Of a DNA stretch of 64,000 nt, positions 47,488 to 55,094 are shown one piece after another. Location of the stretch: NCBI RefSeq assembly GCF_010015475.1, contig NZ_SSNI01000010.1, positions 62,001 to 126,000 of the forward strand, read 5' to 3'. Numbering within the stretch: the first letter of the stretch is position 1; each line of letters starts with the position of its first letter. A program made the translations under genes and the position numbers. A model generated the notes under the pieces. The model ran no database searches and was not told the origin of the DNA. It saw nothing but the letters and a program-made list of their open reading frames with translations. This stretch comes from Pontibacter pamirensis. GTDB lineage: Bacteria; Bacteroidota; Bacteroidia; Cytophagales; Hymenobacteraceae.

Positions 47488-47640
47488 CCCTTTGTTTCAT
47501 CTCTCGCCTTGGTGTGCTCACGGCCGCGGGGCCTCGTCTTCCCGCATCGCGCTGGAAGTTTTTCTGCGCCAGGGCGCTGCCGCTCCCGCGGCACCGAAAA
47601 ATCTCCAAATGCGCTCAACGGGAAGACTGGAAACATTTCA
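47488..47640. repeat. Structured dispersed repeat, copy 3 (5'-shortened)
   Basis: Contains TTTGTTTCATCTCTC, GGCC-GCGG-GGCC, the conserved GCATCGCGCTG, GCGCTCAAC and AAGACTGGAAACA. The main stem is GTCTTCCCG (47536-47544) with CGGGAAGAC (47619-47627), perfect. The second stem GGAAGTTTTTC (47554-47564) with GAAAAATCTCC (47596-47606) differs completely from copies 1 and 2. The apex is TGCCGC-TCCC-GCGGCA (47578-47593). It lacks the CTGCCG hairpin at the 5' side and lies inside the paa operon between paaY and paaZ. Confidence 0.82.
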
Positions 47641-47713
47641 ATAGCAAACGCTATGCTTCTGGAACGAATAAGAAAATCATTCCTTACTCAGGTTCAATGA
47701 TGGGCATAAATTA

Positions 47714-48307
47714 TCACGCCTTACTCTCATTCCAAGTCTTATAGCTGCCTTCCTGCTTTTGCCTGTCTGCTGGCACTTCTCTTAGAGGCTCGCAGGTTTT
47801 TAGGGTGGCGTGGCAATCGGCGGGAAGCTGCATGTAGACGTGTGTACCTTTTGTCTTCCAGCCTATCATTTCATCGCTTACCTGCTTGATGATTTTGTGC
47901 GGATTGCCCACTACTAAGCTGCGCGGCGGGATTTTCTCATCTGCTTGGATGAAACTCAGAGCGCCTACAATGCTTTCATCCCCTAATTCTACTCGGTCCA
48001 TCACCACGGCATTCATTCCGACAAGTGCATTCCGGCCGATGGTGGCGCCGTGAATAATAGCGCCGTGGCCTATGTGCGCCATCTCTTTCAGCAGCACCGT
48101 TACCCCCGGAAAAACATGGATGGTACAGTTCTCCTGCACGTTGCAATTATCCTCTATTACAATCTGCCCCCAATCACCCCGAATAGCAGCACCCGGACCG
48201 ATATAAACATTTTTGCCAATGATGACATTGCCCGTAACTGCTGCCTGTGGGTGTACAAAAGCGCTTTCATGTATGACTGGTTTATACCCGTTGAACTCGT
48301 AAATCAT
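47714..48307 (-). CDS. paaY: PaaY: hexapeptide-repeat protein, gamma-carbonic-anhydrase-like
   Basis: A 197-residue left-handed beta-helix protein with hexapeptide repeats (AAVTGNVIIGKNVYIGPGAAIRGD, then HIGHGAIIHGATIGRNALVGMNA split over turns). Metal-binding histidines in HIGHGAIIHG match gamma-carbonic-anhydrase-like PaaY proteins. PaaY acts as a thioesterase that relieves dead-end CoA adducts in phenylacetate catabolism. It starts three bases after the paaJ stop, indicating translational coupling. Confidence 0.9.
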   Translation of the reverse strand: MIYEFNGYKPVIHESAFVHPQAAVTGNVIIGKNVYIGPGAAIRGDWGQIVIEDNCNVQENCTIHVFPGVTVLLKEMAHIGHGAIIHGATIGRNALVGMNAVVMDRVELGDESIVGALSFIQADEKIPPRSLVVGNPHKIIKQVSDEMIGWKTKGTHVYMQLPADCHATLKTCEPLREVPADRQKQEGSYKTWNESKA

Positions 48308-48310
48308 AGC

Positions 48311-49516
48311 TTATACTTTCTCAATGATTGCCGCATACCCTTGCCCTACGCCCACACACATCGTCACCAAGGCATAGCGCTTGTTCTGCCTGTACAGCTC
48401 AATGGCTGCGGAATTCAGGATTCTGGCGCCGCTCATGCCCAGCGGGTGCCCCAAGGCAATGGCACCGCCGTTCGGGTTGATACGTGGGTCGTTATCTTCC
48501 AAACCAAAACCCCTGATACAGGCCAGGCTTTGCGCAGCAAACGCCTCGTTCAGCTCTATAAGGTCCATGTCATCCAGGGTAAGACCAGCCTTTTTCATAG
48601 CAATCTGGCTGGCCGGCACAGGGCCTATACCCATTACGCGCGGCTCCACGCCTGCCACTCCCATCGATACAATGCGTGCCTTTGGTGTGAGGTTATTTTT
48701 TTTGATGCCTTCTTCTGACGCGAGTAAAAGTGCTGCAGCACCATCATTTAGACCGGAAGCATTACCAGCCGTTACCGTACCGTCTTTCCGGAAGGCAGGG
48801 CGAAGCTTCCCCAGCACCTCCAGGGTTGTATCTGGTCTGATAAACTCGTCTTTGTCAAATATTTTCGGATCGCCTTTGCGTTGCGGAATCTCTACCGGTA
48901 CAATCTCTTTATCGAAGCGGCCTTTTTCCTGCGCCACCGCCGCCTTTTGCTGGGAGTGGAGGGCAAACTGGTCCTGGTCTTCGCGATTGATGTTTTCACG
49001 CTCCGCCAGGTTTTCGGCCGTTTCTCCCATGCCATCCGTGCCGAAAAGCTCCTTCATCTTTGGGTTCACGAAGCGCCAGCCGAAGCTGGAGTCGTGCATT
49101 TCTGAATCTCTGCCGAAAGGGGTGCTGGCTTTGGAAATGACCCAAGGTCCACGCGTCATGTTTTCCACGCCACCGGCAATAAAGAAATCACCGTCGCCAC
49201 ACTGTATGGCCCTGCTGGCCGCTATGGCAGCTGACAGCCCGGAGGCACACAGGCGGTTTATCGTTTCGCCGGGCACAGAGAAAGGCAGGCCCGCCAGAAG
49301 CAACGACATGCGCGCCACATTGCGGTTATCCTCACCTGCCTGGTTGGCGCAGCCCATTATCACATCTGCAATCTCCGCCCCGTCTACAGAAGGGTTGCGC
49401 TTCATGAGTTCTTTTATCACGAGGGCAGCCATGTCATCCGGCCTTACGGTGGCCAGTGTACCGCCGAAGTTGCCGATTGGCGTGCGGATGCCGTCTATGA
49501 GGTATGCGTCTTTCAT
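48311..49516 (-). CDS. paaJ: PaaJ-type 3-oxoadipyl-CoA thiolase
   Basis: A 401-residue thiolase with the acyl-enzyme Cys in NRLCASGLSAA, the His motif in GGAIALGHPLGMSGARIL and the second Cys in VTMCVGVGQG. In the pathway it cleaves 3-oxoadipyl-CoA (and the 3-oxo-5,6-dehydrosuberyl-CoA intermediate) to succinyl-CoA and acetyl-CoA. Length and motif spacing match PaaJ/PcaF; the paa context decides the name. A C-rich repeat separates it from paaI. Confidence 0.92.
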   Translation of the reverse strand: MKDAYLIDGIRTPIGNFGGTLATVRPDDMAALVIKELMKRNPSVDGAEIADVIMGCANQAGEDNRNVARMSLLLAGLPFSVPGETINRLCASGLSAAIAASRAIQCGDGDFFIAGGVENMTRGPWVISKASTPFGRDSEMHDSSFGWRFVNPKMKELFGTDGMGETAENLAERENINREDQDQFALHSQQKAAVAQEKGRFDKEIVPVEIPQRKGDPKIFDKDEFIRPDTTLEVLGKLRPAFRKDGTVTAGNASGLNDGAAALLLASEEGIKKNNLTPKARIVSMGVAGVEPRVMGIGPVPASQIAMKKAGLTLDDMDLIELNEAFAAQSLACIRGFGLEDNDPRINPNGGAIALGHPLGMSGARILNSAAIELYRQNKRYALVTMCVGVGQGYAAIIEKV

Positions 49517-49560
49517 GGTTGTTTCTGTTTGATGGAAGCAGGTTATGATACTTTGATGAA

Positions 49561-49596
49561 CCCACCCCTGCCCCTCCGAGGAGGGGAATTAGGTTC
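49561..49596. repeat. C-rich hairpin repeat between paaI and paaJ
   Basis: CCCACCCCTGCCCCTCC then GAGGAGGGGAATTAGG: arms CCCCTC and GAGGGG fold on a four-base loop (49571-49586). Related sequences occur at 44071 (inverted) and 61706. Confidence 0.65.
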
Positions 49597-49601
49597 TTAA
49601 C

Positions 49602-50030
49602 TTAAATTTCTTTGCTGGTGCGGTAAGAGGTGCCCTTGAATAGCGCCACCAGTACATCCTCCTGGTTCGTTATCCGAATCTGATAGACACCTATTTTGTT
49701 TTTTAGGCTTTCTTCTTTAGCCTCAACCGTTAGAATATCGCCTAGCTTGCCTGCTTCCAGGTAGTCCATGTTGGTGCTGAGTGCCATACTCAGGCGGCCG
49801 TGGCTGTTGCAGGCAAAGGCAAAAGCACTGTCGGCGGCAGAATAGGTTACTCCACCATGCAAAATGCCAAAGCCGTTCAGCATGTCGTCTCTAACCAGAA
49901 AATGCAACCGACAGTAGCCTTCCCCTACTTCGTCTACCTGCAGCCCGAGCAGCTTACTGAAGGCATCTTTCTCCAGCATACGGTGCATGACCTCTTCTGC
50001 TTTACTTGTACTTTTGTCCTTCGTGTTCAT
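49602..50030 (-). CDS. paaI: PaaI hotdog-fold acyl-CoA thioesterase
   Basis: A 142-residue hotdog thioesterase. The signature GFGILHGGVTYSAADSAFAF contains the conserved Gly-rich helix and catalytic Asp (SAADSA), as in PaaI. It hydrolyses stalled aromatic or ring-hydroxylated phenylacetyl-CoA intermediates, freeing CoA. It lies 25 bp after paaG. Confidence 0.92.
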   Translation of the reverse strand: MNTKDKSTSKAEEVMHRMLEKDAFSKLLGLQVDEVGEGYCRLHFLVRDDMLNGFGILHGGVTYSAADSAFAFACNSHGRLSMALSTNMDYLEAGKLGDILTVEAKEESLKNKIGVYQIRITNQEDVLVALFKGTSYRTSKEI

Positions 50031-50055
50031 GCATTAGCGGTATTAGAGGTTGGTC

Positions 50056-50841
50056 CTACTGACCTTTGAAGTTCGGTTTTCTCTTTTCGATGAAGGCTTG
50101 CACGCCTTCTTTAAAGTCGGCGCTAGCTCCGGCACGTTGCTGATAAGTAGATTCGTGGCGAAGCTGTCCATCCAAGCTCAGGTCGAAGGTGCAGTTCAAC
50201 AGGGCTTTGGTATAGGCGAGGCCTTTGGTCGGCATCTGGGCCAACTTTTGCACTAAACTCTTTACTTCGCTTTCGAAAGCATCATCTGCGAAAGCTTTGT
50301 AAATCATGCCCATTTCCTGCGCCTCTTTCGCAGGCACCTTATCGCCTGTCATCATCAAAGCACTGGCTCTTTGCAAGCCTATCAGGCGGGGTAGGAAAAA
50401 GGTGCCACCACTGTCGGGTATAAGGCCGATTTTGCTGAATGCCTGGATAAAGGCAGCCGACTCTTTGGCCACTACAATGTCGCAGGCAAGAGCCAGGTTA
50501 GCACCGGCACCTGCTGCTACACCATTTACAGCAGCTATAACTGGCTTGTCCAGTTGCCGGAGCAAAAGCACAATCGGGTTATAATGCTGGTCTACTATTT
50601 CAGAGATGTCCATTGCATCCTCCGCCGTCGCCTCTGCCAAATCCTGGCCGGCACAGAAGGCTTTGCCTTCCCCGGTTAGCAGTACGGCCCGCACCTCCTC
50701 GTTCTGCTGGATTTCGCGCAGGCGTTCCTGCAGTGCTAAAGCCATCTCGCGGTTAAAGCTGTTGAAAACATCCGGTCTGTTCAGGGTGATGGTGGCGACG
50801 CCAGCTTCAAAATTGTACTTGATGTAATTGTTTTCTTCCAT
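50056..50841 (-). CDS. paaG: PaaG: epoxyphenylacetyl-CoA isomerase
   Basis: A 261-residue crotonase-fold protein. FCAGQDLAE and AAGAGANLALACD form the oxyanion hole, and AFSKIGLIPDSGGTFFLPRLIG carries the catalytic Asp (IPD) in place of the hydratase Glu, a hallmark of PaaG. It converts the ring-1,2-epoxide to oxepin-CoA, the substrate of PaaZ, and also isomerises a later double bond. It begins three bases after the paaD stop. Confidence 0.93.
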   Translation of the reverse strand: MEENNYIKYNFEAGVATITLNRPDVFNSFNREMALALQERLREIQQNEEVRAVLLTGEGKAFCAGQDLAEATAEDAMDISEIVDQHYNPIVLLLRQLDKPVIAAVNGVAAGAGANLALACDIVVAKESAAFIQAFSKIGLIPDSGGTFFLPRLIGLQRASALMMTGDKVPAKEAQEMGMIYKAFADDAFESEVKSLVQKLAQMPTKGLAYTKALLNCTFDLSLDGQLRHESTYQQRAGASADFKEGVQAFIEKRKPNFKGQ

Positions 50842-50844
50842 GTT

Positions 50845-51333
50845 TTATTTCAGGCATTTAAAATAGTCGAATGGCTCCAGGCACTCGTTGCACTGGTAAA
50901 GCGCTTTGCAGGCGGTGGAGCCAAACTGGCTGACAAGTTTTGTATTTTCTGATTTGCAAAGCGGACAGCGCACGGTCGTGTCTCTCCCAAACAGGGCGTG
51001 AATGTCTCCGCCATCTTCTACAGGAGGAGCAATACCATATTCTTCCAGCTTTATCTTACCTTCTTCTGACAGCCAATCGGTGGTCCAGGCAGGGCTCAGT
51101 TGCATATTGATGCGGACAGACTTGAAGCCTTCTGCCAATAGCTTGAGCCTAATATCGGTGGCAATGGTGTTCATGGCGGGGCAGCCGGAATAGGTAGGGG
51201 TAATCGTTACCTGCACTTCTTCGTCCTGCACCTGCACATCGCGCACTACTCCCAGGTCCACAACGCTCAGTACCGGAACCTCAGGGTCGGAAACATCCTC
51301 TAAGTATTGCCAGATTCTTTCTTCTGTATTCAA
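50845..51333 (-). CDS. paaD: PaaD: maturation factor of the phenylacetyl-CoA epoxidase
   Basis: A 162-residue protein with an N-terminal MIP18/DUF59 domain (DPEVPVLSVVDLGVVRDV, TYSGCPAM) and a C-terminal zinc-ribbon-like segment with paired cysteines (CPLCKSENTK ... CKALYQCNECLEPFDYFKC). PaaD is needed for iron-sulfur or diiron assembly of the epoxidase. The only sensible start is a TTG at 51333; no in-frame ATG precedes the conserved domain. A TGTCATCTCGAAC hairpin sits just upstream of this start. Confidence 0.92.
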   Translation of the reverse strand: MNTEERIWQYLEDVSDPEVPVLSVVDLGVVRDVQVQDEEVQVTITPTYSGCPAMNTIATDIRLKLLAEGFKSVRINMQLSPAWTTDWLSEEGKIKLEEYGIAPPVEDGGDIHALFGRDTTVRCPLCKSENTKLVSQFGSTACKALYQCNECLEPFDYFKCLK

Positions 51334-51360
51334 ATCTTGAATTACGTTTTAAAAATCACT

Positions 51361-51430
51361 TGTCATCTCGAACGGTAGTGAGATATCTGATTAATTTAAG
51401 GTAGATATCCCACTACCGTTCGAGATGACA
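51361..51430. repeat. TGTCATYTCGAAC inverted repeat between paaC and paaD
   Basis: Arms at 51361-51388 and 51403-51430 (28 bases each) are complementary with one mismatch; each arm begins or ends with TGTCATCTCGAACGGTAGTG or its complement. The loop is 14 bases. Same family as 52624-52705 and 47378-47405. Confidence 0.85.
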
Positions 51431-51446
51431 AAGGCGTGTTTTATCT

Positions 51447-52277
51447 CTACCACTCCAGACCCGGATAGGTTCTTTGCAGGTATTGTAGCTCTGTTAGCAC
51501 AAAGCCGAGGTGTTCTGTATGCCTGCCTTCCTTGCCTCCAGACTGCATCCACACGTTCTGTGGCACGGCTAGCGTTGCTTCTTGAAAAACCTTGGCAACG
51601 TGCGCATCCCAGCTATTTTTAATTTGGCTGTAATCCGGGATAACCCCATGTTCCAAAAGCTTTTTCTCTGTAGCTGTCATCATGAATAACTCACCGGAAA
51701 AAGGCCAGAGGTTGTCGATGGCTTTTTCGATGCGCTTCCTGCTTTCTTCGGTGCCATCACCTAAGCGGATCACCCACTCAGAACTCCACTTGATATGATA
51801 ACTGGATTCTTTCAGAGACTTTTCAGCAATAGCAGCCAGGCGGTGGTCTGTGCTGTTCTGGAGTTCTTTCAGGAAGAAAAAGTGGAAGCTATCGAAGATA
51901 AACTGGCGCATGATGGTATCACCGAAGTCGCCGTTTGGCTGCTCAACCAGTAGTGGGTTTTTATACTCCACCGTGTCACGCAGGTACGCCATGTCGTCTT
52001 CTGTGCGTCCTTTGCCTTCCAGTTCAGCGGCATACTGGTACAGGCTGCGGGTCTCCCCAATTAAATCCAGCGCGATGTTCGACAAAGCCATGTCCTGCTC
52101 CAGCACCGGGCCATGCCCGCACCACTCTGAAAGGCGATGGCCAAGTATAAAGGACGTGTCCGCCAGTTGCAAGGTATACTCCAGCACCAGTTGCTTCACT
52201 TCGGGGGCATAGTCCTGTACCGGGGTGTTGAAGTGCTGCTCGTGCAGGTGCGGTGCGTTTTCGTGGTTGTGCATCAT
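51447..52277 (-). CDS. paaC: PaaC: structural subunit of phenylacetyl-CoA epoxidase
   Basis: A 276-residue all-helical ferritin-like protein. FILGHRLSEWCGHGPVLEQDMALSN and SSYHIKWSSEWVIRLGDGTEES match PaaC, the non-catalytic partner that forms the PaaAC core. It starts five bases after paaB. The N-terminus carries a His-rich stretch (HNHENAPHLHEQH) before the conserved region. Confidence 0.94.
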   Translation of the reverse strand: MMHNHENAPHLHEQHFNTPVQDYAPEVKQLVLEYTLQLADTSFILGHRLSEWCGHGPVLEQDMALSNIALDLIGETRSLYQYAAELEGKGRTEDDMAYLRDTVEYKNPLLVEQPNGDFGDTIMRQFIFDSFHFFFLKELQNSTDHRLAAIAEKSLKESSYHIKWSSEWVIRLGDGTEESRKRIEKAIDNLWPFSGELFMMTATEKKLLEHGVIPDYSQIKNSWDAHVAKVFQEATLAVPQNVWMQSGGKEGRHTEHLGFVLTELQYLQRTYPGLEW

Positions 52278-52282
52278 AGCTG

Positions 52283-52570
52283 TTACATGTTTTTGATTTC
52301 CGCCGGCACCTCATAGAATGTCGGGTGGCGGTATACTTTGTCGTTGGCCGGCTCATAAAAAGCAGTGGCATCGTCGGGGTTGGAGGCGTGTATGTGCTTT
52401 GACTCTACTACCCATATGCTGATGCCTTCCATGCGGCGGGTATACACATCGCGGGCATTCTGTACAGCCATCTCTGCATCCGCCGCGTGCAGGCTGCCTA
52501 CGTGTTTGTGGTCAAGGCCTTGTTTGCTTCTAATGAAGACTTCCCAAAGCGGCCATTCTTTTGTGTTCAT
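52283..52570 (-). CDS. paaB: PaaB: bridging subunit of phenylacetyl-CoA epoxidase
   Basis: About 95 residues from ATG at 52570 (a longer frame from 52615 adds 15 unlikely residues). PLWEVFIRSKQGLDHKHVGSLHA and ARDVYTRRMEGISIWVV are diagnostic. PaaB bridges PaaAC heterodimers and is needed for electron delivery from PaaE. Upstream, the 162-bp gap to paaA contains a long inverted repeat. Confidence 0.94.
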   Translation of the reverse strand: MNTKEWPLWEVFIRSKQGLDHKHVGSLHAADAEMAVQNARDVYTRRMEGISIWVVESKHIHASNPDDATAFYEPANDKVYRHPTFYEVPAEIKNM

Positions 52571-52623
52571 ATGTTTTATCTTTTTGTGATTTCCCTTTAA
52601 CCTGAGGCTTTTCACTTAATGGC

Positions 52624-52705
52624 TGTCATTTCGAACAAAGTGAGAAATCTGTGGCATTGTGGGGTCATAAAATATCTCAGATTTCTCGCTTTGTTCGAAA
52701 TGACA
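52624..52705. repeat. TGTCATTTCGAAC inverted repeat between paaA and paaB
   Basis: Arms at 52624-52651 and 52678-52705 (TGTCATTTCGAACAAAGTGA plus GAAATCTG and its complement) match with one mismatch around a 26-base loop. Same family as 51361. Confidence 0.87.
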
Positions 52706-52732
52706 ATACGTGTTGACTTAGGCACACTGCTC

Positions 52733-53686
52733 CTACGCTACCTTTTGCTGTTCTCGCTGTGCTCTTTTCTCAGCGTGGGCGAGGGCGGCTTCGCGTACCC
52801 ATGCGCCTTCCTGGTCGGCTTTCACACGGGTTTGGATGCGCTGTTTGTTGCAGGGGCCGTTACCTTTTACCACGCTCCAGAACTCATCCCAGTCTATCTG
52901 GCCATAGTCGTAGCCGTTTTTGGCCTCGTTCCACGTCAGATCCTTGTCTGGTACAGTCAGGCCCAGAAACTCCGCCTGCGGCACCATCATGTCCACGAAG
53001 CGCTGGCGCAGTTCGTCATTAGTGAATCGCTTAATTCTCCAGCGCATCGACTGCTCTGTATTCGGCGACTCCTCGTCTTTCGGGCCGAACATCATCAGGG
53101 TTGGCCACCACCAGCGGTTAAAAGCTTCCTGCGCCATCTTCTTTTGCTCCGGCGCACCGTTGCACAGCGTCATCATAATTTCAAAGCCCTGGCGCTGGTG
53201 GAAGCTTTCTTCTTTACACACCCGCACCATGGCCCGGGCATAAGGGCCATAAGACGTACGACACAGCGGCACCTGGTTCATAATAGCAGCACCATCCACG
53301 AGCCAGCCAATCGCTCCAATATCAGCCCAGGAAAGAGTCGGGTAGTTGAAGATGCTGGAGTACTTTGCCTTACCTGAATGCAGGTCAGCAATCATCTGGT
53401 CACGGGAGGCACCCAATGTTTCGGCGGCGCTATACAGATACAAACCGTGGCCTGCCTCATCCTGCACCTTGGCTAGGAGTATGGCTTTGCGCTTGAGTGA
53501 GGGAGCGCGCGTAATCCAGTTGCCTTCCGGCAACATGCCTACAATTTCGGAGTGCGCGTGCTGCGATATCTGCCGGATAAGTGTTTTCCGGTAAGCATCC
53601 GGCATCCAGTCCTTTGGTTCTATTCTGATGTCTTTGGCGACCTTTTCTTCAAATTGTGCCTCCAGGTTTACTTCTACCTCTTCCAT
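52733..53686 (-). CDS. paaA: PaaA: catalytic diiron subunit of phenylacetyl-CoA epoxidase
   Basis: A 317-residue ferritin-like diiron monooxygenase subunit. Iron-ligand regions are visible in [21 protein letters not shown] (ExxH) and [18 protein letters not shown] (ExxH). [23 protein letters not shown] is characteristic of the family. With PaaB, C, D and E it converts phenylacetyl-CoA to the ring-1,2-epoxide using O2 and NADPH. It follows paaE by 49 bp. Confidence 0.95.
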   Translation of the reverse strand: MEEVEVNLEAQFEEKVAKDIRIEPKDWMPDAYRKTLIRQISQHAHSEIVGMLPEGNWITRAPSLKRKAILLAKVQDEAGHGLYLYSAAETLGASRDQMIADLHSGKAKYSSIFNYPTLSWADIGAIGWLVDGAAIMNQVPLCRTSYGPYARAMVRVCKEESFHQRQGFEIMMTLCNGAPEQKKMAQEAFNRWWWPTLMMFGPKDEESPNTEQSMRWRIKRFTNDELRQRFVDMMVPQAEFLGLTVPDKDLTWNEAKNGYDYGQIDWDEFWSVVKGNGPCNKQRIQTRVKADQEGAWVREAALAHAEKRAQREQQKVA

Positions 53687-53735
53687 AGCTTCTATATCTT
53701 TTAAAAACCTTCGTCAGGTTATATTTTTTAAATTA

Positions 53736-54809
53736 TTACTGGTCAAAATCAACAATTACCTTCTCTGTCAGCGGACGAGCCTGGCATGTTAATATATAAC
53801 CCGCCTGCACCTCTTCGGGTTCAAGCGAGTAGTTGACATCCATCTCCACTTCGCCTTCTATTACCCTGGCACGGCAGGTGCTGCAAACGCCTCCTTTGCA
53901 GGAGTATGGCAGGTCAGCTCCCATTTCTATCGCGGCATCCAGAATGGTATTGCCGTAGTACGACATGTCCAGGTTCATAACCACGCCATCCGTTTTCACG
54001 GTTACCTTGCTCTGCTTGTCTACCTCCCCGGCAGGTCGTTCTTTGCGACTTTTATTATTCCCGCTGTCGCCTGTGGTGAACAGCTCAAAGTGCACCTTTT
54101 TACTCTCCACGCCCGCTTCAAGCAGCGCATCCTTCACGCCAAAAATCATTTCCTCGGGTCCGCAGATAAAGCACTCGTCAATCTGGTCAGGCTCAATGAT
54201 ATTGCCCAGGAAAACCTTGGTCTTCTCTTTATCTATACGGCCAAAGAACAGTTCCGTGTCGCCGTGCTCCCGGCTCAGGATGTGGTACACGCTCAGCCTG
54301 TTCATGTACTTGTTCTTCAGTCCTTCTATTTCTTCTTTAAAGATGATGGAGTTGCGGCCCTTGTTCCCATAAATCAGGTACACCTGGCTCTTTGGCTCCG
54401 TCATCAGAATGGTCTTCATGATAGAGAGCACCGGTGTAATACCGCTGCCAGCGGCAAACATCACGTAAAGCTTCTCGTTCTCCGGGTTCAGTTCGGTGTA
54501 GAAACGCCCCATTGGCGGCATTACCTCCAGCTCCTCCCCCACTTGCAGCGCCTCGTTGGCGTAGCTGGAAAAGACACCTTCCGGCACTTTCTTGATGGCC
54601 ACCTTCCATTCGTTTTCCAGCGGGCTGGAGCAGATGGAATAAGAGCGCCTCAGCTCTTCGTCGTTAAACTGCCGCCTGAAGGTAAGGTACTGCCCCTGGG
54701 TATAGCGGAAGGTATTTTTCAGCTCCTCCGGCACATCCAGCGACACGGTGACACAGTCGTGCGTTTCACGGTTAATACGTTTAATTTTTACCTTATGAAA
54801 TTTGCTCAT
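53736..54809 (-). CDS. paaE: PaaE: FAD/2Fe-2S reductase of phenylacetyl-CoA epoxidase
   Basis: About 357 residues from ATG at 54809 (a TTG at 54812 precedes it). The N-terminal part is a ferredoxin-NADP reductase: RRSYSICSSP for FAD and AAGSGITPVLSI for NADPH. The C-terminal plant-type ferredoxin has C-x4-C-x2-C in YSCKGGVCSTCRARV and a fourth Cys in LTCQARP. It feeds electrons from NADPH to PaaA. It is the first gene of the operon, behind the promoter at 54897-54927. Confidence 0.95.
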   Translation of the reverse strand: MSKFHKVKIKRINRETHDCVTVSLDVPEELKNTFRYTQGQYLTFRRQFNDEELRRSYSICSSPLENEWKVAIKKVPEGVFSSYANEALQVGEELEVMPPMGRFYTELNPENEKLYVMFAAGSGITPVLSIMKTILMTEPKSQVYLIYGNKGRNSIIFKEEIEGLKNKYMNRLSVYHILSREHGDTELFFGRIDKEKTKVFLGNIIEPDQIDECFICGPEEMIFGVKDALLEAGVESKKVHFELFTTGDSGNNKSRKERPAGEVDKQSKVTVKTDGVVMNLDMSYYGNTILDAAIEMGADLPYSCKGGVCSTCRARVIEGEVEMDVNYSLEPEEVQAGYILTCQARPLTEKVIVDFDQ

Positions 54810-54896
54810 CAATGTTCAGTTCTTATATCCTATACGCTACCTGACTTGATTACTTCCCTGCAACTAACTCATATCATTCAGCGAAGTGACTCTAAT

Positions 54897-54933
54897 CAAA
54901 TATACGCATTTTTATTTAGCTAACAAACGTTAG
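54897..54933 (-). promoter_or_regulatory. paa operon promoter with overlapping palindromic operator
   Basis: On the minus strand, TTTG (complement of 54924-54927) is followed by 19 bases and TATATTTG (complement of 54897-54904), a textbook Bacteroidota -33/-7 pair ending about 90 bases before paaE. The -33 element lies inside the palindrome CTAAC-AAAC-GTTAG (54920-54933), a plausible site for a TetR-type repressor encoded elsewhere. Confidence 0.78.
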
Positions 54934-55065
54934 GTAGGTGAATCAGATACAGGTGCAGTGTCTTTTTTTTTCATACAGATGCTGTATTGGTGAAAAGGGA
55001 AAAGCATACAGATGAACCGTACATTAAAAATCACCTGTCGTAAAGGACACCTCGGGATAAATAAG

Positions 55066-55073
55066 TATTTTTG
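55066..55073 (+). promoter_or_regulatory. Candidate -7 element TATTTTTG of the methyltransferase gene
   Basis: Exact TAnnTTTG match 22 bases before the ATG at 55095. No clear TTTG at the -33 position. Confidence 0.5.
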
Positions 55074-55094
55074 CGCCCTAGCAAAGGAATATAG

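Noticed and set aside
48381-49532. 383-codon plus-strand open frame
   Set aside because: Exact antisense shadow of the thiolase gene paaJ, which has full catalytic motifs; the plus-strand protein is Ser/Pro/Arg-rich without a recognisable fold.
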